From NCBI GenBank assembly GCA_020847555.1, contig JADLBT010000379.1, positions 1 through 20,789 of the forward strand: a stretch of 20,789 nucleotides of DNA, written 5' to 3'. The DNA is from Gemmataceae bacterium (GTDB taxonomy: Bacteria > Planctomycetota > Planctomycetia > Gemmatales > Gemmataceae). The notes beneath the pieces are model-generated. The model was given only the letters and a program-made list of their open reading frames with translations. It had not been told where the DNA came from and did not search any database. Shown here one piece after another: positions 7,547 through 14,986 of the stretch (its first letter is position 1; each line of letters opens with the position of its first letter). The position numbers were made by a program, and so were the translations under genes.

Positions 7547-8128
7547 ATGAAGCGAAGTCTACTGCTCTTTGGGCTGCTGCTGACCTCCGGCTGCAGCACG
7601 ATGTCCAACACGGACAAGGGACTGCTCACCGGCGGAGCCCTGGGCGGCGGCGCCGGCGCCCTCGTCGGCAGTGCGGTTGGCCGCCCCGGGGCGGGCGCCG
7701 CCATCGGCGCCGGACTCGGCGCGATCACCGGCGCCCTGACCGGCAGCGCCATCGACCAGGCCGAGGTCCGCGCCGAGGACCGGGCGGTGCAGCGCGCTAC
7801 CGCGACTCAGGTCGTGCAGGCCGGCCCGTCGCCGTCGCTCGAAGAGGTCGTCGGCATGGCCCAGCAGCACATCAGCGACACCGTCATCGTCAATGCCATC
7901 CGCCAGTCGCCAGCACCGTATGCGCTCGCTCCGAACCAGATCGTCTGGCTGAAGCAGCAGGGCGTGAGCGACGCGGTCATCACCGCCATGCAGGCCCACG
8001 CCGCGCCGCAGGTGTACGCCCCGCCGCCGGTCGTCTACGCTCCGCCGCCGCAGCGGGTGATCATCTACGAACGCCGGCCGCCCCCGCCGCCGGTCGGGAT
8101 CGGCTTCCACTACCGGAGCCGCTGGTAA
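7547..8128 (+). CDS. Glycine-zipper lipoprotein
   Basis: A 193-residue predicted outer-envelope lipoprotein. The signal peptide ends in the lipobox LTSGC with Cys16 as lipidation site. Residues 26-68 are a glycine zipper (repeated GGxxG, GxxxG and AxxxG spacing), similar to the OmpA-like/YMGG glycine-zipper domains that pack membrane helices. The middle (about 95-150) is a mixed helical segment with no domain I recognise. The last 41 residues are rich in Pro, Tyr and Val (VYAPPPVVYAPPP, RRPPPPPVG), as in many planctomycete envelope proteins. ATG 7547 has AAGGAG about ten bases upstream. It is divergent from the M16 gene and monocistronic, followed by the non-coding scar. A structural or stress role in the envelope is inferred only. 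Confidence 0.82.
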   Translation: MKRSLLLFGLLLTSGCSTMSNTDKGLLTGGALGGGAGALVGSAVGRPGAGAAIGAGLGAITGALTGSAIDQAEVRAEDRAVQRATATQVVQAGPSPSLEEVVGMAQQHISDTVIVNAIRQSPAPYALAPNQIVWLKQQGVSDAVITAMQAHAAPQVYAPPPVVYAPPPQRVIIYERRPPPPPVGIGFHYRSRW

Positions 8129-8147
8129 GAGTTAGCGGACCAAACGC

Positions 8148-8227
8148 CCTGACGCCGACGAGCCGGAAGCGTAAGACGGATTTGCCAAAGCTGCCGTCGC
8201 TTACGCTTTCGACTCGTCGGCGTCAGG
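8148..8227. repeat. Inverted repeat A (SRKRKR-type)
   Basis: Arms at 8148-8179 and 8194-8227 pair along almost their whole length, with two substitutions and a two-base indel; the outer 15 bases are perfect. The right half (8184-8219) matches repeat B at 8715-8750 at 32 of 36 positions, all four differences being transitions. It begins about 20 bases after the lipoprotein stop codon and ends just before the recombinase remnant. Confidence 0.8.
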
Positions 8228-8241
8228 TCCGCCAGTCCTGA

Positions 8242-8403
8242 CCGGATCCGGTCGGCATCGACCTGCGGATCTTGCAGGAACTGGCCGGACATGCAACGCC
8301 GTTACTGACGGCGCGGCACTCGCACCACCGGCTGTATGATCTGGCGGGAGTTGTGGAGAAGTTACCGAACTGCCTTCCAGCGGAAGAGAGCACCCAGCAC
8401 GAA
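8242..8403 (+). pseudogene. Tyrosine recombinase (integrase) C-terminal remnant
   Basis: The plus-strand frame reads VGIDLRILQELAGHATPL, then LTARHSHHRLYDLAG and VVEKLP. This matches the end of tyrosine recombinases of the phage-integrase family, where LGH[AS]xxxxTxxYxH carries the second catalytic His and the Tyr nucleophile. The His of AGHA is present, but the position of the nucleophile is His (CAC at 8317-8319) instead of Tyr. A stop (TGA 8239-8241) lies directly upstream, there is no start codon with a ribosome binding site, and no recombinase body precedes it. The frame runs through the antisense of the tRNA to a stop at 8467; I end the remnant where family similarity has gone. It is a dead fragment pointing at the 3' end of tRNA-Arg, which suggests an old integration event. 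Confidence 0.65.
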
Positions 8404-8477
8404 TACGCCCGGAGGGGCTCGAACCCCCAACCTGCGGTTCCGAAGACCGCTGCTCTATCCAGTTGAGCTACGGGCGC
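8404..8477 (-). tRNA. tRNA-Arg (anticodon TCG)
   Basis: The minus strand folds into a complete 74-nt cloverleaf. The acceptor GCGCCCG pairs with CGGGCGT (one terminal G-U pair), the D stem is GCTC/GAGC, the anticodon stem GCGGT/ACCGC encloses CTTCGGA with anticodon TCG at positions 34-36, and the T arm is GGGGG-TTCGAGC-CCCTC. The discriminator is A and CCA is not encoded, so maturation needs 3' trimming and CCA addition. It reads CGA and related arginine codons. An AT-rich ATAATA (8484-8489, plus-strand reading) just upstream may be part of its promoter but is very close to the 5' end. Confidence 0.95.
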
Positions 8478-8688
8478 ATCTCGATAATAATTTGGCCCTT
8501 ACGTCGAATCCATCCAGCCTCGTTTTTCCCTTCGCTACCCGCTCCGACACCAGTTGCAATCAGTGTGGGTAGGCCGGGGTTGATGGTAACACCCCAGCCC
8601 CACAACGGCACCTGTCAGGCGATGTCGTCATGTCCAGACGCAGTTTATTCGCTCCCGATCCCGCCCGCAAGCCCGCCCGTCCGAGAAC
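8478..8688. other. Intergenic stretch upstream of tRNA-Arg, nothing recognised
   Basis: This part of the 727-bp gap carries stop codons in the frames I read and no domain-like translation on either strand. It is less GC-rich than its surroundings near 8478-8560 and has only weak local hairpins such as the GGGG/CCCC pairing near 8577-8597. Confidence 0.5.
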
Positions 8689-8750
8689 AGCCCGCAAGCG
8701 TAAGCGACTGACCTGTCAAAGCTGCCGTCGCTTATGCTTCCGGCTCGTCG
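8689..8750. repeat. Inverted repeat B (SRKRKR-type)
   Basis: Arms at 8689-8708 and 8727-8745 pair imperfectly. The segment 8715-8750 is 32/36 identical to part of repeat A and in the same orientation, so A and B are direct repeats 531 bp apart that flank the recombinase remnant and the tRNA gene. Confidence 0.7.
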
Positions 8751-8763
8751 TGTTTGCTCCATC

Positions 8764-8811
8764 GCAGCGTAAGCGAGGGGCTGATGCCAGCGCTCCCCTC
8801 GCTGACGCTGC
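8764..8811. repeat. Inverted repeat C
   Basis: Arms of 17 bases at 8764-8780 and 8795-8811 pair with one mismatch around a 14-base loop. The left arm carries GCGTAAGCGAGG, the same core as the other members of the family. It lies 45 bases beyond the ABC permease stop codon (8856) and could act as its 3' end structure. Confidence 0.75.
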
Positions 8812-8855
8812 AGACTCGGACAGAATGGCTGCTACGACGTTTGGTCCGCCAGTTT

Positions 8856-10697
8856 TTACTCCGCTCTGCGGCGTGCGCGGCTCGGCCAGCGGCGGGAGCG
8901 CCAGTCGTCCGGGCGGTCGAAGCGCCGCTCCCAGTGCCTGGTGCGGTCCAGCACGCCGACCCGGTACTCCGCCGACACAACGAGCCGCCACGCCGCCAGC
9001 ACGAACCCGCCGGCCAGCGCGAAGCAGACCAGCACCAGGAAGATCTCGCTCATCATGGCGAACGCACCGATCCACGCCCCCGCACTGGGCGTCAGGACGG
9101 CGAGCAGCATGGTGAACAAAAGGGCCAGGATCCCGACGACCGGCGCGCTCACGCAGTACATCAGGAACCCGCCGACATAGGTGAGCGCCAGCGTCCCCAG
9201 CAGGCTCCGCCACGAACTTTTCGACCGGACGGAGCACCACACACCCGCCGCCCCGGCGAAGGTGATGGCCAGCAGGGTCACCGGCAGCCACAGTACGACC
9301 CAGAACAGCGCCCCCCACCCGCACAGAACTGCGAACGCCAGCGTCGGCACCGCATAGGCGAGCAGATACGGGAGCGCCGCCCCGATCACGCCCCACAGCT
9401 TGCCGCGGATCAGCTCGCGCGTCTCCAGCGGGGTCATGAGGAGAGGCTCCCAGGTGCCCCGCTCGCGTTCGCCGCTGACTGTCCCCGAGCAGCGGGCGCC
9501 GACTACCAGGGTCGCAATCAGCATGACCACCATGCCCTGACCGTAGAAGTCGAAGCCGATCCCCGATCCGAGGTTGTCGAGAGCGTCGAGGAGTCCGTCG
9601 AGGTCCAACGCGACCAGCATGTCCCAGAGTTCGCCGGGCGTGACCTGCAGCCGGCTCACGAAGACGGCCCCGGCCGCGAACGCGCTGAGCAGGAAGACGA
9701 CGAGCAGCCCGAGCCAGCGCGGAAACGCGCGCAGCAGCGACAGCGGGGCGATCCCCTCGACGTGGCGTTCCGTCCACCGGACCGGGTCGCCAGCGACGGC
9801 GGGGCGGCGCGCCTGCCACCAGCGGCGCTTCCCGCGCCCGGCCGCCTCGAGTTGGCGCACATACGCCGGCCGCAGCCGCCACACCGCCGCCGCCAGACAA
9901 ACGACGGTGAACGTCCCCCACGCTGTCAGCGTGTCCGCCAGGCGCCGGAGGTCGTCCCCCGGCCCCACAGGCGACCAGCCGCCGCCGAACGGGTAGAGGG
10001 GGAAGAACCGCTCCGAGACGGCGGCCACCCAGCACACCGCCCCGGAAACCTCACCCTCCCGCAGGCCGAAGCCGCTCCACAGGGCGTTGTAGTACAGCCA
10101 GGAATTCAGCCCGACGGCCCCGAAAAAGAGGGCGCCGCCAACGGTATACGCGGACAGGACCGCGTCGCGCGTGTTGCGGCACCAGACCGACGCGAGCAGG
10201 CTTGCCGCGCCGACTCCGAGCACCAGCGCGACCGAGACCAGCGCGACCGCCAGGAGCATCCCCAGGTCCAGCCCGCCAAAGACGCCCAGGAAACAGAGCA
10301 ACGGCAGTCCGGTGAGGGCGAGCAACAGCACCTGGCAGGAGCGGGCCAGGAGTTTGCCCACGAGTATCTCCCACGGGCGCAGCGCCGTGGTCAGCAGGTA
10401 CTGCAGGGTGCCGCGCGTCTTCTCGTCGGCGATCGCGCCCGCCGTCATGGTGGGAGTGACGAGGAGCAGGAGCAGGAAGTGCTGAGCGAGGAACAGCTCA
10501 AGGTACGAGCGGGCGAAATAGCCGAGGTCTTCGTGGGTGGACTGGCCGCGGCGAAAGATGCCGACCCACATCACCTCGCCGAACAGCATGACCCCGAGTT
10601 GCAGCGCGAGCCAGCCGGCGTAGCACCAGCGGAAGACGTGGAGGCGGGCGCGGCGGCCGCCGAGGGCCAGTTCCTGGTACAGGATGGGACCGACCAT
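8856..10697 (-). CDS. Double ABC-2 type permease (fused transmembrane subunits)
   Basis: A 613-residue integral membrane protein with about a dozen hydrophobic segments. The ABC-2 signature occurs twice: ADEKTRGTLQYLLTTALRPW followed by EILVGKLLARS at residues 90-120, and SGERERGTWEPLLMTPLETR followed by ELIRGKLWGVI at 408-438. Each is followed by a bundle of hydrophobic helices (roughly 121-270 and 439-572), with the soluble linker RGKRRWWQ...GDPVRWTERHVEGI between them. It therefore looks like two permease subunits in one chain, enough to form a whole transmembrane channel. No ATP-binding domain is present or encoded next to it. ATG 10697 is the first plausible start; its ribosome binding site is weak. 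It follows the caspase-like gene by 38 bp, so the two are probably co-transcribed. Substrate unknown. Confidence 0.85.
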   Translation of the reverse strand: MVGPILYQELALGGRRARLHVFRWCYAGWLALQLGVMLFGEVMWVGIFRRGQSTHEDLGYFARSYLELFLAQHFLLLLLVTPTMTAGAIADEKTRGTLQYLLTTALRPWEILVGKLLARSCQVLLLALTGLPLLCFLGVFGGLDLGMLLAVALVSVALVLGVGAASLLASVWCRNTRDAVLSAYTVGGALFFGAVGLNSWLYYNALWSGFGLREGEVSGAVCWVAAVSERFFPLYPFGGGWSPVGPGDDLRRLADTLTAWGTFTVVCLAAAVWRLRPAYVRQLEAAGRGKRRWWQARRPAVAGDPVRWTERHVEGIAPLSLLRAFPRWLGLLVVFLLSAFAAGAVFVSRLQVTPGELWDMLVALDLDGLLDALDNLGSGIGFDFYGQGMVVMLIATLVVGARCSGTVSGERERGTWEPLLMTPLETRELIRGKLWGVIGAALPYLLAYAVPTLAFAVLCGWGALFWVVLWLPVTLLAITFAGAAGVWCSVRSKSSWRSLLGTLALTYVGGFLMYCVSAPVVGILALLFTMLLAVLTPSAGAWIGAFAMMSEIFLVLVCFALAGGFVLAAWRLVVSAEYRVGVLDRTRHWERRFDRPDDWRSRRWPSRARRRAE

Positions 10698-10735
10698 GAC
10701 GAGGTGCCCGACGGGTTCGCCCCGGGACGATTGGC

Positions 10736-13159
10736 TTACGTCCCCTTGCGGGCGGGGCGCCACTCCAGTCCGAGGACGGTGAGCTTGTCGCGCCTCGCCA
10801 TGACCGCCCACGGGGTGTTCTCGTGCTGCGCGATGATCCGGTCGTGGAGTCGCTTCAGTTCGCGGACCCAGTCCTTGGCGAAGCTTTCCGGCACGCCCAC
10901 CTTGGTGCGCGCCCCGAGCCGATACCCGTTCATGCCCGCTTCCAGTTCCGGCAGCGAGTCGGTGCGGATCTGGGCCAGGACGTAGTTGTACTCCGTCACG
11001 TAGATCAGACGGGCGAGCATCCGGCTGAGGACGTAATCGTAGTGCGCCTGCCACCGCTTCGACGGTTCCTTGGCGCGCTGCTTCTCGACCTTGCGAAGTT
11101 CCTCAAGCGCCTCCTCCAGGTACAGCTTCGCCTTGCCGGGGGCGACCTGCTCGGTCTTGACCTGCGCCTTGACCTGGGCGGTGCTGGCGCCGAAGAATTC
11201 CTCCTTCATGGCGAACTTCGTCGCGTTCTCCTGCAGCACCTTGACGGCGTTCAGGATCGCCATGCGGAACGGGGACTTCTCCGCCTCCCTGGCCATCTCC
11301 TCCGCCGAGGCGTAGTCCGCCTTGTATTCCTCCAGGGTCTTGGCGGGGAAGGCGGGCAGTTGGGCCAGGGCGAGGCGTGAGTCCTTGGCACCGGACCGGG
11401 AAATGCGTGTCGGCGGGATGCGGTTCAGTTCCTCCATGATGGCCTTCACGGCGGCGACGTCGCCGGCCATCGCCGGGGGCTCGACGACTGCCACCTCGTA
11501 TGCCAGCAACTCCTCGAAGTTGGGCGGCGCGCCGCCCGGCGCCTCCTTGCCCGTCAGCCGCGCCGTCTGCTTGAGCTTGTACGGGGCCAGCACGCGGTCC
11601 ATCTCCACGTTGAGCAGCCGGATCATGTCTTCCAGCGGGAGCGGGCTGCCGGGCTCCTGGATCGACAGCTGGTCGAGGGTCGGCTGGAGCTTGCAGAGCG
11701 ACTGGATGAAGAGACTGCCGTTCTCCAGCTGGTACGACTGCTGCTCCAGGACGCAGGAGGAGAGCACCTGCACGCCCGGCGGCGGTTGCTGTAGTTTCGC
11801 GTCGAGGATCTTCCCCATCGGATCGCCGCCGGGGCGCTCCTGGCCGCGCGCCGGATCGAACCGGCAAACGTCGAGAACGATCACCTTCTGGCGCGCCTTG
11901 CACTCCTTGAGGCGGTCGTACACCCAGCTGAGCGGGATGAGCGTCTTCGGATCGGCCAGGTCGCCCTCGATCGGGACCAGGTACGCTTCCTTGTCGTCCT
12001 CGACCGCGTGGCCGGTGAAGAACAACACGATGCGATCCTGCGGCCGGGAGTCGGCCAGGAACTGGCTGACCGTGGCCTCGATGACAGCCTTGAGCGGCGG
12101 GTGCGCCTCCACGCCCGCGTCGCTCAGGTGGCCCATTTGCGTGTTCGGGAAGCGCAGCGGCGACTGGGCCGGGTTGCCGAACGCGGTCTTGAGCGCCCAC
12201 GTACTGCTGCCGGCGAACCCCTTCACCAGCGGCCCCTTCGCTCCTGGCCCTTTCTTCGGAACGGCCGCGAGGGACAGGCCGAACTCCAGCGGGTTGGCGT
12301 ACAGGTAGTCGTTGACGCTGATGAACAGCGCGCGGCGCGGGAACGGCTCCTCGCCCGGCTTGTACTTGGGCGGACTGGTACGCGGCGGCCGGTCCTTCTT
12401 CGGCGGATCGACCTTGGGTGGATCGACCTTGGGCGGATCGGTCTTGGGCGGATCGGTCTTCGGCGGATCCACCCTGGGCTTACCCTTGTCCGGCGGCGGG
12501 TCTTTCGAGACCTCCTTCGGCATCGGCTCCTTGGTGCCCTTCTTGCCGTCGTCGGACTTTGGCGGGTCGTCATTCTTGCCGCTCCCCTGAGGTGGCGGCC
12601 GGGGCGGGTCGGTCGCGCCCTTGACCTCCGCGACCTTCACCTCGCCGGTCTTGTCGGTGACCGCGGGAGAGGCGTCAAAGTGGTCGAGGATCTGCGGACC
12701 GAGAGCCAGTGCGAGAACCCCGAAAAGGGCGCAAACGACCCCGGTAACGGCGAGAGGCTTCCACCAGCCGCCGCGCGGGTCAGGCCGACGTGGGCGCTGG
12801 GCGCCGGAGGTTCGGGACCGGCCCGCGGGCGGAGGCGTTCGGGAGGAAGGCGGGGCGCCGCCCGGGGCGGGGCGGGCGACCGGGACCGGAGTGGGTTTGG
12901 CCGGCGCAACCGCGACGACCGGGACAACCGGCGGGGTGCCGGGCCGAACGGCTGCCTTCGCGGACGATTGGGGAGCGGGAGCGGCGGGGGTCGGTGCGGC
13001 GGGGGTCGGTGCGGCGGGAGTCGGTGCGGCGGGCGGCCGCTGCATCGCCTGGAAAACCTGATTGCAAAACTTGCAGCGCATCGGCTGGTAGACCCATTCC
13101 ATGGGAATGCGCAGCACGTTATTGCAGTGGGGGCATTTCGCCTGGACTACCTGGCTCAT
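10736..13159 (-). CDS. Membrane-anchored zinc-ribbon caspase-like (peptidase C14) protein
   Basis: An 807-residue modular protein. Residues 9-32 form an MJ0042-like zinc ribbon with CPHC (Cys9, Cys12) and CKFC (Cys29, Cys32). A Pro/Ala linker with three PTPAA repeats follows (46-60), then one transmembrane helix (about 133-156), an acidic/Lys/Pro linker with five DPPKx units (231-255), and a caspase p20-like domain (about 273-500). The catalytic dyad is His384 in LFFTGHAVEDD and Cys432 in VIVLDVCRFD, each after a hydrophobic strand as in caspases and metacaspases. The C-terminal 300 residues are mostly helical and not recognised. The ribbon would face the cytoplasm and the protease the opposite side, or the reverse; topology is not decided. 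ATG 13159 is preferred over GTG 13168, because AGGTGA spans the GTG and is well spaced for the ATG. Confidence 0.85.
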   Translation of the reverse strand: MSQVVQAKCPHCNNVLRIPMEWVYQPMRCKFCNQVFQAMQRPPAAPTPAAPTPAAPTPAAPAPQSSAKAAVRPGTPPVVPVVAVAPAKPTPVPVARPAPGGAPPSSRTPPPAGRSRTSGAQRPRRPDPRGGWWKPLAVTGVVCALFGVLALALGPQILDHFDASPAVTDKTGEVKVAEVKGATDPPRPPPQGSGKNDDPPKSDDGKKGTKEPMPKEVSKDPPPDKGKPRVDPPKTDPPKTDPPKVDPPKVDPPKKDRPPRTSPPKYKPGEEPFPRRALFISVNDYLYANPLEFGLSLAAVPKKGPGAKGPLVKGFAGSSTWALKTAFGNPAQSPLRFPNTQMGHLSDAGVEAHPPLKAVIEATVSQFLADSRPQDRIVLFFTGHAVEDDKEAYLVPIEGDLADPKTLIPLSWVYDRLKECKARQKVIVLDVCRFDPARGQERPGGDPMGKILDAKLQQPPPGVQVLSSCVLEQQSYQLENGSLFIQSLCKLQPTLDQLSIQEPGSPLPLEDMIRLLNVEMDRVLAPYKLKQTARLTGKEAPGGAPPNFEELLAYEVAVVEPPAMAGDVAAVKAIMEELNRIPPTRISRSGAKDSRLALAQLPAFPAKTLEEYKADYASAEEMAREAEKSPFRMAILNAVKVLQENATKFAMKEEFFGASTAQVKAQVKTEQVAPGKAKLYLEEALEELRKVEKQRAKEPSKRWQAHYDYVLSRMLARLIYVTEYNYVLAQIRTDSLPELEAGMNGYRLGARTKVGVPESFAKDWVRELKRLHDRIIAQHENTPWAVMARRDKLTVLGLEWRPARKGT
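12395..12469 (-). repeat. Five tandem 15-bp units coding DPPKx
   Basis: Five consecutive 15-bp units encode DPPKT, DPPKT, DPPKV, DPPKV and DPPKK in the linker of the caspase-like protein. The near-identity at DNA level indicates slippage-type expansion. Confidence 0.8.
12980..13024 (-). repeat. Three tandem 15-bp units coding PTPAA
   Basis: Three 15-bp units encode PTPAA in the juxtamembrane linker between the zinc ribbon and the transmembrane helix of the caspase-like protein. Confidence 0.75.
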
Positions 13160-13295
13160 CAGCTTCACCTGCCGGCACTACCTGCCTCATGGGCCGCGCG
13201 GACGCACAGCCCCCTGGGGAAGCCCACCCTCTTCCTCCCCCTTCGACGATATTCTACTCCAGGCAGTTCCGCGAAGGAAGCAAAACGAGCGGGTG

Positions 13296-13331
13296 CTGCG
13301 GTCCGCGCCGCGCTACGCGCGCGGACCGCAG
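13296..13331. terminator. Hairpin after the DUF1501 gene
   Basis: CTGCGGTCCGCGC (13296-13308) and GCGCGGACCGCAG (13319-13331) form a perfect 13-bp GC-rich stem with a 10-base loop, 38 bases beyond the DUF1501 stop and upstream of the caspase-like gene. No U-tract follows on the minus strand, so termination is only a possibility. Confidence 0.55.
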
Positions 13332-13369
13332 GAACCGGATCTTGAATCAGACCGGGGCGGCATGGCGCC

Positions 13370-14764
13370 TCACGCCAGGAGGTCGTGGACCACCTCGCCG
13401 TGGACGTCGGTCAGGCGGAAGTCGCGCCCGCTGTAGCGGTACGTCAGGCGCGTGTGGTCCAGCCCCAGCAGGTGCAAGAGCGTCGCGTGCAGGTCGTGGA
13501 CGTGAACGCGACCTGCCTCGATGTAGGCGCCGAACGGGTCCGAGACGCCGTGGATGTGGCCGCGCTTCACACCGCCGCCGGCGAGCCACATCGTGAAGGC
13601 GTTGGTGTTGTGGTCGCGCCCGTCGCGCCCCTCGGTGTTCGGCGTCCGCCCGAACTCGCCGCCCCAGAGCACGAGCGTGTCGTCGAGCAGCCCGCGCTGC
13701 TTCAGGTCGCGGAGCAGGCCGGCGATCGGGTGATCGACCGCGCGGGCGTTGCGGGCGTGGCCGGCCCGCAGGCCGCTGTGCTGGTCCCAGTTCTGGTGGT
13801 TGACGACCACGAAGCGCACGCCGCGCTCGACCAGCCGGCGCGCCAGCAGGCACTTCTGACCGTAGTCGGCCGTTTCTGTGGCGTCCATCCCGTACAGCCG
13901 GCGCGTGGCGGCCGTCTCGCGGCTGACGTCGAACGCCTCGACCGCCTCGGTCTGCATGCGGAACGCCGTCTCGAACGCCTGGATGCGCGCCTCCAGGGCG
14001 GTCTCTTCCGGTCGGCGGGCGCGGTGCATTTCATTCAGCCGATGCAGCACGTCCAGCTGGGCGCGCTGTTCGGGGGCGGCGAGCTGCGCCCGCAGGTTGG
14101 GGATCGGGTCGCGCAGGTTGGTGATGCGCGTGCCCTGCGTGGCCCCGGGAAGGAACGCGGACCCGAACGCCTTGGCATAGTCGATCAGGCCCATCCCCTC
14201 GCCCAGGACGATGAACCCGGGCAGGTTCTGGTTCTCCGTCCCCAGCCCGTACAGCAGCCACGCCCCCATGCTGGGGCGCACGAACAGGCCGCTGCCGGTC
14301 ATCATCTCCAGCGTGCCCTGCGCGTGAAAGAAACTGTCGCAGCACATCGATCGAATGACGCACAGGTCGTCAGCGCACCCGGCGACGTGGGGGAACAGTT
14401 CGCTCACCTCCAGGCCGGAGGCGCCGTGGCGGCGGAACTGCCACGGCGACGGGAAGGCGTTGCCCAGCGGGCGCGGGCGGCCGAGCAGCTGGTTGGTGTT
14501 CTGTTCCAGGACCGGCAGGCGGCGCCCCTCGTAGCGCGCGAGCAGCGGCTTGGGGTCGAAGCTGTCCATCTGAGAAGGGCCGCCCGACATGAAGAGGAAG
14601 ATGGCGCGCCGGGCGCGGGGCGGATGGTGCGGCACGAGGCGCGGGCTGGCGCGGTCCGCCCGGGCCTCCTCCCCGAGCAGCGCCGACAGGGCGACCGCAC
14701 CGAATCCGCCGGCCAGGTTGGCGAGCATCTGCCGCCGTGTCAAGGACGTGCGCCCTGTCTCCAT
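13370..14764 (-). CDS. DUF1501 family Tat-exported protein
   Basis: A 464-residue DUF1501 protein, a sulfatase/alkaline-phosphatase-fold family greatly expanded in planctomycetes, usually annotated as unknown or as linked to polysaccharide degradation. Residues 8-31 carry a twin-arginine signal (SLTRRQMLANLAGGFGAVAL). Family signatures are FLFMSGGPSQMDSFDPKP (57-74) and, near the C-terminus, VLWGGEFGRTPNTEGRDGRDH followed by HNTNAFTMWLAGGGVKRG (about 365-402), then the closing DLHATLLHLLGLDH. I chose ATG 14764 because GAGGG lies nine bases upstream; ATG 14773 starts immediately after the same GAGGG and is too close. These genes normally follow a DUF1549/DUF1553 partner; none is next to this one. 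It is divergent from the HlyD gene and may have its own promoter in 14765-14986. Confidence 0.92.
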   Translation of the reverse strand: METGRTSLTRRQMLANLAGGFGAVALSALLGEEARADRASPRLVPHHPPRARRAIFLFMSGGPSQMDSFDPKPLLARYEGRRLPVLEQNTNQLLGRPRPLGNAFPSPWQFRRHGASGLEVSELFPHVAGCADDLCVIRSMCCDSFFHAQGTLEMMTGSGLFVRPSMGAWLLYGLGTENQNLPGFIVLGEGMGLIDYAKAFGSAFLPGATQGTRITNLRDPIPNLRAQLAAPEQRAQLDVLHRLNEMHRARRPEETALEARIQAFETAFRMQTEAVEAFDVSRETAATRRLYGMDATETADYGQKCLLARRLVERGVRFVVVNHQNWDQHSGLRAGHARNARAVDHPIAGLLRDLKQRGLLDDTLVLWGGEFGRTPNTEGRDGRDHNTNAFTMWLAGGGVKRGHIHGVSDPFGAYIEAGRVHVHDLHATLLHLLGLDHTRLTYRYSGRDFRLTDVHGEVVHDLLA

Positions 14765-14939
14765 CGGTTTCATCCCTCGCTGAGCGTTCCAGGCAGGTTC
14801 GCACGCCGTTCTGTTGTCCTGTCGGCCGGCGCGCTGGAATCCCCGATCTATTACAGCAAGTTCCGGTTGCGGCGTCCAGCAACTGTGCGAGGACCGGCGC
14901 CATCCCTCGCGCCCAGCAAGCACAACCGGGGCGATTCGG

Positions 14940-14945
14940 TATAAA
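14940..14945 (+). promoter_or_regulatory. Possible -10 element of the HlyD/ABC operon
   Basis: TATAAA, within TATAAAAT, lies 41 bases before the HlyD start in an otherwise GC-rich gap. There is no good -35 hexamer at 16-18 bases, so an alternative sigma factor or activator is possible. Confidence 0.4.
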
Positions 14946-14986
14946 ATAGCGAGGAGACATTCTGTTGTGCCGTCCCGGAGGTGTTC

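Larger units (their letters stand above)
8135..8849. repeat. 12-bp inverted sequence bracketing the tRNA-Arg region
   Basis: GCGGACCAAACG at 8135-8146 and its exact reverse complement CGTTTGGTCCGC at 8838-8849 lie seven bases from the stop codons of the lipoprotein gene and the ABC permease gene respectively. They could be remnants of terminal repeats of an inserted segment or parts of two converging 3' elements. The 8226-8232 GGTCCGC also pairs with the left copy. Confidence 0.45.

Noticed and set aside
8272..8466. Small plus-strand gene of 64 codons
   Set aside because: It starts at a TTG inside the recombinase similarity, has no ribosome binding site, lacks the catalytic Tyr and ends in the antisense of a tRNA; treated as a pseudogene remnant.
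8754..10985. 743-codon plus-strand open frame across the permease gene
   Set aside because: The sequence is Arg/Gln/Pro-rich with no hydrophobic segments or motifs, while the opposite strand encodes the two ABC-2 signatures.
12395..13024. Possible CRISPR-like array from short tandem repeats
   Set aside because: The units are 15 bp, adjacent without spacers, in frame, and encode PTPAA and DPPKx linkers.
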